From: Gigantopelta aegis
Lineage: Eukaryota; Mollusca; Gastropoda; Neomphalida; Peltospiridae
DNA length: 64,000 nt
Reading direction: 5' to 3'
Assembly: GCF_016097555.1 (NCBI RefSeq)
Contig: NC_054704.1
Span: 28,500,207 to 28,564,206, forward strand
Shown: positions 1-11,650 of the stretch, piece by piece
Layout: the number at the start of each line of letters is the position of its first letter
Position numbering within the stretch: position 1 is the stretch's first letter
Made by a program: the position numbers and the translations under genes
The notes under the pieces: generated by a model
What the model was told of the DNA's origin: nothing
The model's input: only the letters and a program-made list of their open reading frames with translations
Database searches by the model: none

Positions 1-333
1 TCACCGACCCCTGTAAAGGCGTTGTACCATACCTCTATGGCTATAAATATGTTTTGGAGATATGAGACGACCCCTCAGTCAAGACAGTTAAATTTGTTAA
101 AAAATTGTGTGATCTCTTGTTGGGGAATTCTAGACTTGTGATAAGCCAATGAAAACCGAGATCGGTACGAGCCCGTCAAAAGTGTTCCACTTTCAAAATC
201 ATGGCTTTGTTTTTGACCTGGATAAGCCAGCGTAGTGAAACCAACGCGGAGTGCGGCGTCATATATGCACCAAACGTAATTGGATTTTCTGTTCTATATG
301 CTTAAATAATAAAAATATTCCAGGGAATGTAGT
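1..333 (+). repeat. Dispersed repeat R1, copy 1
   Basis: From about position 100 to 333 this matches the reverse complement of 16681-16925, including the stretch around gcggcgtcatatatgcacc. Its right end (ttccagggaatg...tttaa) resembles the ends of the TTAA-type foldback elements in the window, so it may be one arm of such an element. In the second copy the same stretch is open for 96 codons on the minus strand, but no domain is recognised. Confidence 0.6.
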
Positions 334-335
334 TT

Positions 336-478
336 TAAGACGACCAGAAACACGTTGAATATATAGACACTGTTATTCTAAACAAGAAAATATATTTAAT
401 ATGTAAGTTTAATCGTAGAAATATTTCATTAGTCGGAAACATCTTACAATGCAATAAACTCAGAAATGTCCCTTTAAT
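336..478 (+). mobile_element. MITE-A right arm (truncated)
   Basis: Matches the right half of the foldback family called MITE-A here, from gacgaccagaaacac to gaaatgtccctttaa. The left arm is replaced by repeat R1. See 4362-4742 for a complete copy. Confidence 0.75.
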
Positions 479-866
479 GTACACCATACTTTGCTTTGGA
501 AACGGCCAGTAGGACGCATGATGTCAATACATTTTTTGGAAGTAAGTAACTCTGTTAACGTGTTCATATACCACGAAGATTTCGAACACGCCCATCACGG
601 CTTAGCCTCTGACATCGCCAGTGACTATGTACGGGACAGGATAGCCTGAGTACTCTGACTGTAAGAGAGCTAGACGGACATTTGGACATAAATACGCTCT
701 CATTACAGTCAGAGACCAAGCTATATATTTTTTTGGCAATTCCCGACAACCAAAAAGTTGGCAAAGATTTCCGCTCTAATACCACAACAATCCTATGTTT
801 GACGTGAAATACCTTTACATCGATCATTTTTGAGTTCATTTATTAAAAGAAATTCAGATATTAATC
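479..866. other. No gene recognised
   Basis: Short open frames only, without domain signatures. A partial hairpin is formed by cagtcagagac near 705 and the gactgtaagag stretch near 657. Nothing else is supported. Confidence 0.4.
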
Positions 867-922
867 ACTAATACACACACTACAGAAAGAAACCCGACAG
901 CACCCACATTCAGCTAAGCTTC

Positions 923-1108
923 GGCAAAGGCCGTGATATGTGCTATCCTGTCTGTGGGATGGTGCATATAAAAGATCCCTTGCTACTAATGATAAAATGT
1001 AGAGGGTTTCCTCTCTAACACTGATAAAATTACCAAATATTTGACATCCAATAGCCGATGATTAATGAATCAATGTGCTCTAGTAGTGTCGTTACACAAA
1101 ACAAACTT
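923..1108 (+). mobile_element. SINE fragment, body plus tail type 2
   Basis: Starts at caaaggccgtgatatgtgc, runs through the conserved body (cctgtctgtgggatggtgca, aagatcccttgctactaat) and ends with tail type 2 (gacatccaatagccgatgat ... ctctagtagtgtcgtt). The tRNA-like head is absent. It begins exactly where the left arm of the outer foldback stops. Confidence 0.8.
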
Positions 1109-1216
1109 TTTTTGGTGATTGTCGGGCACTTGTCGTTTTGAGATGGCCCCTGGAAGACGGAATGGCTGAGTGGGCGATCATGTGACGCAACGTCACGATA
1201 TAGGTCGGCGAACTTA

Positions 1217-1894
1217 GAATTCTGGACCCATATTCACAAAAAAGTGTAAATTTACGTCTACGACTAGCACTTACGTGTGCCGTAGATTTACGTTTACGTG
1301 CAAGAAGCACCCTATTCTCAAAGATGGTCGTAAATGTAAACGTAACTTAGTTGGACGTAAATCTACGATTTAACATTCTCACTGGAGTAATTAATAAAAA
1401 CACATTAGAAACGATGGATACCGGGTAAATAACAAATGCGCAAAACGCAATTTTGTTTGTCGTCTGCTAACAATAACATAGCGAACAGTGAACCATGGCA
1501 TTTTGGTATTGGTAGGGATCCGCGTTTTGGTACGAACTTGAGGACATTTCTTAAAAAGGAAAAGATAACTCAGGAGAAATTGGCCGTGTCGAAAACATCC
1601 GTTCGATCACGAACAAAAATATGTTCAATCCGTGGGCGTTCGCCATCGCAAACTGCTTAATTTATTGGAAATACTGCTAGTTTCCGTAAATAATAGTAAA
1701 TAACGGCGATCGTGCTTGATTTATTATATGTACACAACTTACGTGCAGCGTTAGTTGCAACCTGAGGCACTCTTATATTTACGTCCAACTTAACACGTAA
1801 CTTACGTTTTCGTTGTTTCGTGAATAGCTCTTAAGTCGTAGATTTACGTTTACGTGTAAAACTAGGCTTACGATATTTTGTGAATATGGGTCCA
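1217..1894. mobile_element. Inner foldback MITE rich in TTACGT motifs
   Basis: Starts ctggacccatattcacaaaa and ends with its inverse (ttttgtgaatatgggtccag). Both arms carry many ttacgt/acgtaa words, such as gtagatttacgtttacgtg. A 74-codon open stretch at 1436-1660 shows no known domain. Probably a non-autonomous DNA transposon. Confidence 0.65.
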
Positions 1895-1963
1895 GCTGTC
1901 CGGAGTTTGCCGAAGCTTAGCTGAATGTGGGTGCTGTCGGGTTTCTTTCTGTAGTGCGTGTAT

Positions 1964-3028
1964 TATTATTATTATTTTATTTTTTTAACATTTAAGAAAG
2001 GAATTCTCTAGGACACAAAATTATATTTATTCAGGGTGATTAAAAACAAATCCACCTTTTTGAAGAAAAATAGCGGTTGAATTGCGGAACAAGTATGCAA
2101 ATAAATCAGAACACTGAAATTTTGCAAATAAAAATCAATATATTATGTTGTCTAATGAGTGCAATTTTATTATTTTCATACATGAATATTATACACTTGT
2201 TTGTTTTTTCGAGTGTTAATTTTGGTCTCAACATTTCGAGATTTCTGGTCTTTGTCAGAGAAAGAGTCCTCAGTAGGACATACGGTTGCAGACATAAAAA
2301 GTAAATCTTGAAATGGAGGCAAAATACATTCCAGAAGAAATAAAGAAGTGTATTTTACAACAATAAATAAATAAATAAATACATAGAGACTATGGGGTGT
2401 AGGAATATAACAAAATGGTTATGTGCAAAAGTTCAGGGATCTGCAATGCATACTTTTACCGATATTCAACTCTAAAGAAAGACATTAACAATCAAAATTC
2501 ACTAGTCGGCCGATATATAAATGTGTATTCATACAGGGATGAGTTGTTTTAGATGGACTATCTAGAATTTATTTGTCTAAAAAATAATTATAACACCGTA
2601 GCTGATTAAATATGTGCAAATTATGGTCATATAAATATGAAGAACAAAAACCATAATACGTGATCAAGGCATTTAGCAAAACAGTGGCCGATTGCATGAA
2701 TCTCTGTCTAGGACGTCTATAGGAGGGCAGCCACTTCCAGACTAATTGACTAAATCAAAACTAGCACAGGACACAGCTCAATGGAATAAGTACAGCTGTG
2801 ATGACATGCACTCATGAATCACTATGAAAACCGTGATCTATCAGGGGTTTGCGAAAGGGGTTTTAATCTGGAAGCGATAATAAATGTAAAATAAATATAC
2901 TTTGCCAAAAAGGTTTAGCAAGTTTGTTAAGGTGCTGAAATAATAAGAACATTCGCGACTTTCAAAGTAAATTCAGACACTGGATTTAACTGATGCACCA
3001 TTTGTCAGTATAAATGACAGTAGAGTTT
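1964..3028. other. AT-rich intergenic DNA, no gene recognised
   Basis: No coding signature. A TAAA microsatellite lies near 2363. The segment 2785-2860 (acagctgtgatgacatgcac and flanks) recurs inverted at 38633-38705, so it belongs to an unnamed dispersed repeat. Confidence 0.4.
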
Positions 3029-3905
3029 CAGAATAAATGAATGTTTAAAGCCGCACACCCTAGTTCCATCCAGCGAAAATAAATTATAATTTGGTTAATC
3101 TACAAACCTGTAACACACTTAGATCACGTTTTTATCAAATGGAGTGAAAAAGCAGGTTTTATATCGATAAATACCATGGGAATCCCCATGTCCCAATTGC
3201 TTGAAATAATTTTGAAAGTTTGTATTCTGATGTCACCGGTAGATGTCGCTCGAAGCACGACAAATTTCACAGACTTGGGGTGCGTTCTTTTCACCTCTCC
3301 TGGACATGTTCCAACTGTTCTGTTCTGGTTGTATCCCCTCTCCAGATATCGTAGGACTTAGCAAAATTATTTGTTTTAAGGGTTTGTAACGTTTTGTATT
3401 GAGATACTTACTTGTCTGAACTTTATTGTTACTGAAAATGTTCACGAACTGTGAAGAAAAATCTCACAAATGAACAACAACAACAAATCGGATGTTGATT
3501 GCGCGAACCGTGCACGAGAAAACAAACCGAACCAAAATGATAACGGTCACGTGGTATACCAACGTCTGTGACACTGAAATGGAAATATCCCGTCTAAAAA
3601 TAGATTAGACCTTGTCTGCTCAACGGTTTTTTCTCAAACGTGCGTCCGTTTTTCAGAAATACGAAAAATGCATTTTGTGGTATTACAAACACCAGGATTA
3701 CCAGGATTACCAAAAAACACTTCAGGTGAATGGAAATGTATATTCTAAATAATAAACGGTAAGTAAAGTGCAATTTTGTTTGTGAAAAAATGGGTTTAAT
3801 AGCGAAAAACAACGCCGTAATGGTTAACAACTAGCCGTAACTAGGGTGTGTCCCTTTAACGACACCCCAGCACAAAAATACATTTCGGCTGTCATGTCGT
3901 TAAAT
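3029..3905 (-). mobile_element. LINE-1-type 3' tail split by MITE-C
   Basis: The tail of the window's main LINE family reads, on this strand, gaatgaatgtttaacgacac followed by cccagcacaaaaatacat. Here it is interrupted after gaatgttTTAA and resumes at TTAAcgacaccccagcac. Only the last ~60 bases of the LINE remain, as in a heavily 5'-truncated insertion. Confidence 0.75.
3049..3855. mobile_element. MITE-C, long copy, TTAA target
   Basis: Inverted ends agccgcacaccctagtt and aactagggtgtgtccct are flanked by TTAA at 3045-3048 and 3856-3859. Outer parts match the 370-bp copy at 55542-55911. The middle (about 3150-3590) is extra and absent from that copy, so this is either a longer relative or carries an insertion. 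No transposase is seen. The TTAA target and termini suggest the piggyBac superfamily (inference). Confidence 0.75.
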
Positions 3906-4010
3906 GTTACTTGGGGATCCATGCAGGAAAACGTGAAAATTAAAAAAGAAAAGCCTTGACTTGCGATTTGAACGTCATTCAGATTGCCATTATATTTACC
4001 GAAGAAATAA

Positions 4011-4330
4011 AGGAAATGGTTTATTTAATAAAGCACTCAACATATTTTATTTACGGTTATATGGTGTCAGACATATGGTTAAGGACCACACAGACATTGA
4101 GAGAAGAAACCCGCTGTCGCTACTTCATGGGCTACCCTTTGATTAGCAGAAAGATATCTTTTATATGCACCATCCCATAGACAGGATAGCACATACCAAG
4201 GCCTTTGATGTACCAGTTGTGGTGCAGTGGTTGGAGCAAGAAATAGGCCAATGGGCCCACTGACGGGGATCGATCCCAAACCGACCGTGCATCAAGCGAG
4301 CGCTTTACCACTAGGCTACGTCTCGCCCCC
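4011..4330 (-). mobile_element. SINE, near full length (head 1, tail 1)
   Basis: Read on minus: tRNA-like head (A box tagcctagtgg, B box gggatcgatcc), body (ggtacatcaaaggccttgg ... aagatatc) and tail type 1 ending in gttgagtgcttta. The head is at 4330 and the tail at 4011. No coding capacity; mobilised in trans by a LINE. Confidence 0.85.
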
Positions 4331-4361
4331 TCTATTTACTGAATGCGTAGGCATGCATTAA

Positions 4362-4742
4362 AGGGACATTCCCGAGTTTGCTGCATTGTAAGATGTTTCC
4401 GACTAATAAAATATTTCTACGATTAAACTTACATATTAATATATTTTCGTGTTGAGAATATCAGTGTCTGTATATTCAATGTGTTTCTGGTCGTCTTAAT
4501 ATTTTAAGAAGTACAAACTGGATGTTGTCTTCAAATAATTTTGTACGTACGAAAAAAAAAAAAATTAAGAAATAAAATGAAATTTAACCTAGTACAAATA
4601 TTAGAACGATCAGAAACATGTTTAATATACAGCCACTAATATTTTATGTAGAAAAATACATTTGATATGTAATTACAGTCATCAAAAAGTCTTTGTTAGT
4701 CGATAACATCTTAAAAATTGCAGCAAACTCAGGAATGTCCCT
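4362..4742. mobile_element. MITE-A, complete copy (381 bp), TTAA target
   Basis: Almost a full palindrome. It starts agggacattcccgagtttgc and ends gcaaactcaggaatgtccct, with TTAA on both sides (4358-4361, 4743-4746). The centre carries a short perfect palindrome, cgtacgtacg. It encodes nothing. About a dozen copies occur in the window, several with the same flanking TTAA. Confidence 0.88.
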
Positions 4743-6325
4743 TTAATAAAATGTATACTTTTATTATTAGTTTCTAAATTATATTTTGTAATAACGTCAA
4801 TAATCTAATAAAAAGGTAAACACGTCTGAATAACATCATAAACTATATCGAATACGTTGTTGGTGGTGGTGGTATAATAACATACTTTAATAAAGAAAAC
4901 CCCAAGCATTAAAGGACTATCCGGAGTTTGCAACCATTGTGACATACAGGTATTTCCAAATAATAAATCGTTTTTAACAACTACAGTGTGTATATCAAAT
5001 ATGGTTTGGTTGACCTAATGTTTATAATAGCTCCAATTTAATTTCACTTCCTAATAAAATATTATATGAAGGTAAATTAAAGTTTGGGCTACTACAAACA
5101 GTAGGATAGCAAGAGATATATTCTGCACACAAACAAGTTTATCGCAACAGGAGAGCACGTGCATTTTGATACCAGTATGCATTTCATAAACCATTAGCAA
5201 CGCTCAATTTTTAGGTCGTCTGTGACGATCTCATATTCAGTCGGGCAACTTAATTCTATGATACTAGTTGCCCGTCGGACGACTAACATTTTTTTACACC
5301 AAACGGCCCATCCCGAGTCCGAACCTTCGATAAGATCGGTGGCCTGACTCGGGATCGGGGCGGAGGGAGGGGGGGGGGGTAGAGTTGAAAATGGGCAGAA
5401 TTTTGAAAATAGCAATTAGTAAAACAATTAATAAATTTTAAAAAAATATGAAAAAATAAATAAAAAGAATCGACTGCTCGGCCGTTTATTTATATAATTT
5501 GGAGCATTTTAGGACAGTCCAAAATTAAATGAGACAAAGAAGAGAGGATCGGACTATTTAATAATATTAAAAAAAAATTTGAACGCAGATCTAAAAGTTC
5601 AAAGTCCGATCGATATGTCCACGTGAGTGGCCTCGTTAAGGCCGTTTTGGGTGCACAGCTTATAGAGAAGAGATGGGTTGCACCCCGTTAAGAAAACCCA
5701 TAGATTGACTGTCATTAGACATTGAAGGTGTAGTGCTGTGCTGAAATACAGATCTTGAGAAGCCGGATCCATCTGAACGAGAGAGAGTATCAGACTAGGG
5801 TATAGTCGTCGTCATGGGTTGGTTTTGTGGTGCGGACGGGCCCAGACTCCGGAGGATACGAGATGGTATCACTATAAAGCAAAGTAAAGTCTTAGAGAGA
5901 GTAGTAGGGACCGACCCCGCTTCCTATTTCTTCTTAGATTGGGGCGGTCATGTAGAGACTAAACGCGAACAACCGTGGCGTTCTGCAGAATGGCCGTCAT
6001 AAGAGTCACGAAAAAAACAAGTCGACATACTCAGCCGGAGAAATGGCATGTAGGCAAGGAATCTCGCTAAAAAAGAATCCAACCTGGTGGTGCAGGCTGT
6101 CGAAACGAGAAGCGTTCCAGCGTTCAATCAGTTCCAAGTCCATTCTCCACTAAATGAGCCATTATTTAGTTTTATTGTCGGAGGCATGTTGTGGGGAAAA
6201 CAAGTACACAAAGCGTTAATTTTATGTGGATAACATATTCACAAATACTAAAGGTAAATAAAAATCCTCACTTCGACGTTATTATTTTAATTTTGTCTAT
6301 TACAACTTCTGAATATATTGCATGA
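4743..6325. other. No gene recognised; partial MITE-like arm and a GC-richer stretch
   Basis: Around 4908-5110 a diverged arm resembles MITE-A (ttaaaggactatccggagtt) without a clear partner. At 5335-5385 there is a G-run. The stretch 5600-6050 is clearly more GC-rich than its flanks and has a 62-codon open frame at 5814-6002, but no domain is recognised. It may be part of an unidentified element. Confidence 0.4.
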
Positions 6326-6326
6326 A

Positions 6327-6703
6327 TGAATGAATGAATGTTTGTTTAACGACACTCCAGCACAAAAATACATATCGGCTATTGGGTCACAAATGGTAAG
6401 TATATGAACATATTATTTATATATAGTTATGTAAAACCACAGTGTAAGGAGCTGTGGCCGGAAAGTATAATACAATATATAAAATCAAGTTTAGTATATC
6501 TTATAATTTTGTATAGAAGTCAAAGTGTTTTAAAAACTTTACAATTAACATTGGATGGAATTTAAACGATTCCAAAACATTTTGTTGCCAAATATATCAT
6601 TTCTTGTTGGCTTGAGATGATCACACTCCACCAAAATGTGGCGCATAGTCAGTGTACAAACCGAGGAGGAGGGTCCTTCTTTAAAATAAATGAATGCGTC
6701 CAC
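6327..6703 (-). mobile_element. LINE-1-type 3' end (5'-truncated)
   Basis: On the minus strand this runs from the end of ORF2 (Cys/His segment, then frame ending near fhpel-type residues) through the 3' UTR to the tail tgacccaatagccgatatg ... gtgtcgttaaacaaacattc. It ends in (attc)n at 6327-6342. Its 5' end abuts the DNA polymerase relic at about 6703, so it inserted into that relic. Confidence 0.85.
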
Positions 6704-8870
6704 ATAGTTGTTGCAGCAAAGGACATTTCCATTCCCCGCAGGTGTGGAGTTTAGGATCCCTCTCGCTTCTGTCGAGCATCTTTTTTGCAGATGGTACATT
6801 TACAAAAACTCTCACACTTGGAGGGGGTGGGAATCCCTTCTTGTCTCGTTTCTGTTGTTTGTGCCGCCAAAAGCATTCCGGCGATCGACAGGTCACGTGA
6901 CAGTGACGGTACGACATCTGGACTTCGGTTTCGGGACAGTTCTGGCTATGACACACGATGCAGGTCAAAGAACAGGAATGGTATAATTTGTTAGTGTACG
7001 GTTTCAAACAATGTTGGCAAAAAGTAGGACACCGATAAAAATCAAGTGATGTTGACAATGGTGTGAAAATGGGGTCGTGGCTGCTCCACAAAATATAGAA
7101 AGAGTCTGGGTGCCTGTGACGTCTGGTCGCCGACTCGCAGGAATTTGTTATCCAGCTCGGCACTGATCACGAGGATCTGGCAGGGATGTCGTTCAAGTTA
7201 CATGGACGATCGGTGGGTACTCCTGCCAGTGCACACAGTTTCAGAGCCAGTTTTTTCTGTTCTCCTCGATTCCTCTTCCTTACATGGTCGTAGAATGATT
7301 GAGGGCATTTCTTGTGATGCATGATCAAATCGATGAGCGGCGTTTTGGGGTAAGGACCACCCACGAGGTCTTGCCAGTCCTTGCTTGAGATGTAATTCAG
7401 TTTGGCCCAGGCAACACCGATGGCACGGGACATGCACAAATCGTCGTCGTTTACGATTTCGACTAATGACTGCTTTATGTGCACCGAGTTGTTTGGGCCT
7501 GTCAGAACAGTTAGGTTGGTGGCTGATCTTCCACCTCTCGGGATTTGTATGGTACCGACTTGAATGCTGAAAGAAAGAAGTGTTTTATTTAACGACGCAC
7601 TCAACACATTTTATTTACGGTTATATGGCGTCAGACATATGGTTAAGGACCACACAGATTTTGAGAGGAAACCCGCTGTCGCCACTACATTGGCTACTCT
7701 TCCGATTGGCATTAAGGGATCTTTTATTTGCGCTTCCCACAGGCAGGATAGCACAAACCATGGCCTTTGTTGAACCAGTTATGGATCACTGGTCGGTGCA
7801 AGTGGTTTACACCTACCCATTGAGCCTTGCGGAGCACTCACTCAGGGTTTGGAGTCGGTATCTGGATTAAAAATCCCATGCCTCGACTGTGATCCGAACC
7901 CAGTACCTACCAGCCTGTAGACCGATGGCCTGCCACCGAGGCCGGTGAATGCTGAAAGATGCGTTCAACGACAGGTCTTCGTGACTCTGGAGCACTTTCT
8001 CGATGTGTCCCAAGATGACGTCAGCATTCAGTTCGGATAGTGGTTGCAGGGGTACGACGATCGGTGAATTGGGGCATCGTGATGGACAATCACACGTCCA
8101 AGGTCTCTGCCTTGTAGATCGATGGCGGCTTCTTTGAGAACGTCTTCAAACATGTCATGCAGATCGTGGTGAAAATCTTTGAGTTTTTTCCTTTTCCACT
8201 GCTCGTCAAACTTTATGTCGTAGATCGTGTCGACTGCCGTTGTTTTCTTGTGCGACCTTGTACTTTTCTTTGTAAACACGTAGGGAGTAGATGGTGTTTC
8301 AGTGGTCACTGGAGCGGTAGCAGAAGCAAGAGGATCCCTCTCACTTGATTGATGGTACGCTGGCGTTTCAATGACGGCTCTGACGATGTAGATGGTAGTG
8401 GCGACGATGGTCTGTGCACACTGTATTCTATGCTTCATTAGATCGGGCATTCTTCATGGCAGATCTTTCCCCTGTTTAACGTCGTCTTCTTCTTCTTTGG
8501 AGGTAACCATAGGTTCTTCTGGTTGCCATTCTCCGTCGTCAATACAAATTCTGGCCAGTTTGTCATAGGATGGATTCCAATGTTCGTCACACAGTTTGAT
8601 CAATTCCTCAGGTGTTAAGGGAGACCATAATTCTTCAACCTCGGGACCAGGAGGAGTCTCCAACGCAGTGGCTTCTTCTAATTATCCCATCTCCATCGCA
8701 GCGGGTTTTTTCTGATTGTTTAATTTCCTGACATAGCAGCTCTACGAGTTTTAAGTTGACGTATTCGTCGTTTTCCAGCCCATATTGCTTAGCCCAGGCA
8801 AGTAAGAGTCGCTGCTCGTGAAGGAATCCACCATGGTGTTGATGGCAAAGCGATCCATCTAAAAAAAACA
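6704..8870 (-). pseudogene. Decayed B-family DNA polymerase-like gene, N-terminal region (Polinton/adintovirus-like)
   Basis: Several minus-strand frames fit one ancestral protein. 8028-8450 carries an acidic/His segment with VIVHHDA. 7167-7560 carries NDDDLCMSRAIGVAWAKL and later ALAGVPTDRP. 6720-7160 carries a Cys-rich zinc-ribbon block (YRCPTFCQHCLKPY, then CRSPECFWRHK). This order is what I know from the region N-terminal to the DNA_pol_B_2 catalytic domain in large invertebrate DNA polymerase proteins of self-synthesising transposons and related viruses. The catalytic palm is not present. Breaks include a frameshift near 8065, a SINE at 7574-7945, shifts near 7180 and 7080, and LINE truncation at 6703. 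It is a dead relic. Frames at 8454-8871 are acidic, open and probably part of the same gene's 5' end. Family assignment is from memory of the motif pattern, so moderate. Confidence 0.6.
7574..7945 (-). mobile_element. SINE, full length (head 2, tail 1) inside the polymerase relic
   Basis: Flanked by perfect 13-bp target-site duplications, tgaatgctgaaag at 7561-7573 and 7946-7958. Body and tail are the same as in head-1 SINEs. The head is a different tRNA-like sequence (ggcctcggtggcaggcc ..., B box gggttcggatc) followed by an extra ~80-bp segment containing accgactccaaaccctgagt. Same family as 44627-45020. Confidence 0.92.
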
Positions 8871-8871
8871 A

Positions 8872-9734
8872 AATACAGACCTATGGGAGAGGGGGGTTCT
8901 TTTAGGTCAGTAGTGAGGGGCATTATTGAGCAAAGACCCCAGGATAAATATTTTTTTTTTTAACATTTAAAATAACCCATTGGCACCCCTACTGGCTCGT
9001 ATTGTGCAGAGATTAGGTCAAAGGTTTTGTCATACATCAGACCTAGTGTTTCGCATAAAATAGTACATTATATATTACGTTCATGCTATGAACAAAATGT
9101 ATGATTGGCGATAGTGTAAAAACAGATATCTGTCGGATATACATGCTTATTTGTGTAACGAGCAATTCCTTAGAAATTTTAGATCACAAGGTTAATATTT
9201 ATGTACGTGCTTATTCACGTTGTCATCTTAACTATCAGGGTGTGTGTTAACTTTACGCCATCGAGATCAGTAATAATAATTTTAAATATTTCATATATTA
9301 CACCTTAAAAACACTAGTCTTGAGTATATATTTTAAACTGATATTTAAATTATTAATATTGCTTGGCATTCTTTTATTTCAAAATCACAATCTACTTAAT
9401 ATAAAACAATTTGTTTATTATATAAACACTATGAAAGGGGATATTATATAGAGGTGCTCGTTAGATCAAGTTTTGTTTTGTTTTGAGATATTTTATTGAT
9501 AAAAAAAGAATCAAAAGGATTGCACAACAGGCAGAGCCTATATAGATCAAGTACATTAAAATATATGTAAACATGTTCCAATTGTGTATTGTTTTTTTCT
9601 AAGGCATGCTAATGGTGGTGTTATCAGCACAGACTTCCTTGCCATCAAGACAGTTGAGAGAGGGCAATTATCCAGGCCTTACTTGAGCAGTTTGGAATAA
9701 CTCCAGAGGAACTTTGGTCCAAACTGGTTGGATG
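8872..9734. other. AT-rich DNA, no gene recognised
   Basis: No sustained open frame or known repeat ends. A short G-run lies at 8889-8896 and a T-run at 8950. Confidence 0.4.
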
Positions 9735-9828
9735 GGTAGTCATTAAAGCCTTAGAAGAAATCGAGGATTCTATTGCATCCAAATTTATCGTCTTCACATA
9801 TTCACTTTCGTGTCTCACACGATAAGAC
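9735..9828 (+). pseudogene. LINE-1-type RNase H fragment
   Basis: Plus-strand translation gives VIKALEEIEDSIASKFIVFT then SLSCL. This matches the RNase H segment of the LINE copy at 62949-63989 (VIKALEELKDSSASKFIIL). The upstream 9610-9734 DNA is not clearly LINE. Confidence 0.6.
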
Positions 9829-9899
9829 AAGATATTTATTCAGCTATTGAGGTCACATGACCAAGATAACTACTTTTAAACTTACAATATTTATTCAAT

Positions 9900-10760
9900 T
9901 TAAACTGGCAGATTTCGTTTTATAAACAAGGTCATTCCTTTAATATACTTTGTATTTTGGGTGGAAATCAATAAATAGAATTTTTCTCTTGAAGGATTTT
10001 CTATAAAGTATTCTGATATGACATATGTCCTGCTCAAAGCATAATATAGACATACTAAAAGAAAATTATATTCATCTTCCACTTGAATGAGATTACACTT
10101 TAAACAGATATTTTCATTTCTTTCTATTACTGGATTATATCTGCTTTTCTGAACGTTTAATTTATGTGACAAACACCTAAATTTAGAAGAAAATAAATGC
10201 TCAAGAGATCCTTATATTGTGACAAATATAATATATACTTTTCAATTTCTAAACGAGATTAATTTTATCATGCCAGTGTTAAAAATGAATGTCTTTACAT
10301 CTCTGTGCAAAGCTGGGCATAAATAACTTGATACTGCCAATCCAAACATAAGAAAACTCTGTTTGAAACAACAGTATTCTTACGTGTGATACCCAATTAA
10401 TTTTACCAGTTTCATAATGACATTTCAACATATCATAACAAGCTTTAGGATATCTGGATGAATCCATATATAACAATTTGCACCAATATTTTATACGATT
10501 GAACTATTTCACACACAAATGATCTCTACTTATTTCCCTAAGTACAGCATTTGATGATAATCTCTTTGAAACTCCTAAAAACCTTTTCAATTAATTCTCG
10601 ATAGGTAAATCCCCATATTTCAGACACATATAGTAAAATAGGAGCTATTTTAGTTTCAAATATATTCTTGACAATATTATATGATAATGTAGGGTATCTC
10701 TTAAATAAAGTAAAAATAGGAGAACAGGATTCACTGGCTTGAACAGATAGTCTCGCAAGC
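9900..10760 (-). pseudogene. LINE-2-type relic, region after the reverse transcriptase
   Basis: Minus-strand pieces in order: a segment with ILLYVSEIWGF near 10640, SRYPKACYDMLK ... FSYVWIGS at 10279-10476, then SHKLNVQKSRYNPV ... CLKCN ... VEDEYNFLLVC at 9900-10172. This arrangement (IWG motif, RYP segment, late CxxC/EDE-FLLVC block) is typical of the C-terminal part of a second molluscan LINE family, also seen at 44490-45911. Many stops and shifts; inactive. Confidence 0.7.
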
Positions 10761-10904
10761 CATAGACGATTTCAAACGAGGAGAGAATGTTATTTCAAAA
10801 TAATTATAATATGACACAGTTGGTAATTGAATGCCTTATAAAACCACTTCTCGTTACGTCATAAGTATCCACCATTTTTAAATATAATTATATTAGATTT
10901 ATCA

Positions 10905-11460
10905 ACATTAACTGTAATCCCCAAGCTTTACAAAACATGAAATTGGACCACCCCTTAATTGGGATGGTGATGCGTAAGCGCGTCTTTTTATCCATTGCCA
11001 ATAAAGACATTGTATTTTGTTGGGTGCCCAGCCATATTGGCATCAGGGGTAACGAAAAGGAAGATTCTGCTGCCAAGTCTGCTTTGGTTTTGTCTGATGT
11101 CAGGAATGGTGTGCTCTATACTGATTTTAAACATAGTATTAACCAATTTATATCTTGTCAGCTTGGCAAAATGATTGAAATAGTGCATCTGTGAACAAGC
11201 TTCATGCTGTTAAGCTGGTCTTGGGAGAGTGTCAGTCCTCTTGTAGGTGGTGCAGGAAGGATGAAATAGTATTGTGTTGTGCTAGCACCGGTCATACTTC
11301 TCAGTGTGAGCACTGTCAGTGTACTCTGGTGGAGTGCAATCACCTCAAAGAAACTAGAAAAGAAATATTTGGTCAAAGAAATGTGATGGAATCATTTTGG
11401 TTCCACCCAGAACTTTTATTACAATTTTTGCGTGATAGTGACTTTTATTCTACATTTTAT
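10905..11460 (+). pseudogene. LINE-1-type fragment, RNase H to ORF2 end
   Basis: Plus-strand frame 10937-11194 contains FCWVPSHIGIRGNEKEDSAA, the last RNase H motif. Frame 11191-11460 contains the C-terminal CxxC segment (SQCEHCQCTL, VECNHLK) and ends near FHPELLLQFLRD. One frameshift separates them near 11190. The 3' UTR is missing; a SINE body follows directly at 11461. Confidence 0.82.
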
Positions 11461-11650
11461 CAAAGGCCGTGGTATGTGCTCTCCTGTCTGTGGTGTGTAT
11501 ATAAAAGATCCCTTCCTGCATTAGGAAAAATGTAGCGGGTTTGCCATCAAGACTACGAGTCAAAATTACCAAATGTTTGACACCCAGTAGAAGATGATTG
11601 ACTCGTCATTGTGCTCTAGTGGTGTCGTTAACTACAACAAATATGTTTTC
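11461..11650 (+). mobile_element. SINE fragment, body plus tail type 2
   Basis: Starts at caaaggccgtggtatgtgct and ends ctagtggtgtcgttaac. No head. It is fused to the LINE fragment on its left at the same body position (caaaggcc) at which the SINE at 923 starts. Confidence 0.78.

Larger units (their letters stand above)
867..1963. mobile_element. Outer foldback element with a nested SINE and MITE
   Basis: The arms at about 867-925 and 1905-1963 are inverted copies of each other (acactacagaaagaaacccg ... gctaagcttcggcaaa). A SINE fragment and a second foldback lie between them. No transposase is encoded, so it is non-autonomous. The superfamily is not assigned because clean target-site duplications were not seen. 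Confidence 0.6.

Noticed and set aside
6694..6994. Plus-strand overlapping frames opposite the polymerase relic
   Set aside because: Shadows of the minus-strand Cys-rich block.
7580..7870. Open frames of 60-96 codons repeated at SINE positions (7580, 3956, 53824)
   Set aside because: These are translations of SINE body and tail, which recur in every SINE copy and carry no protein.
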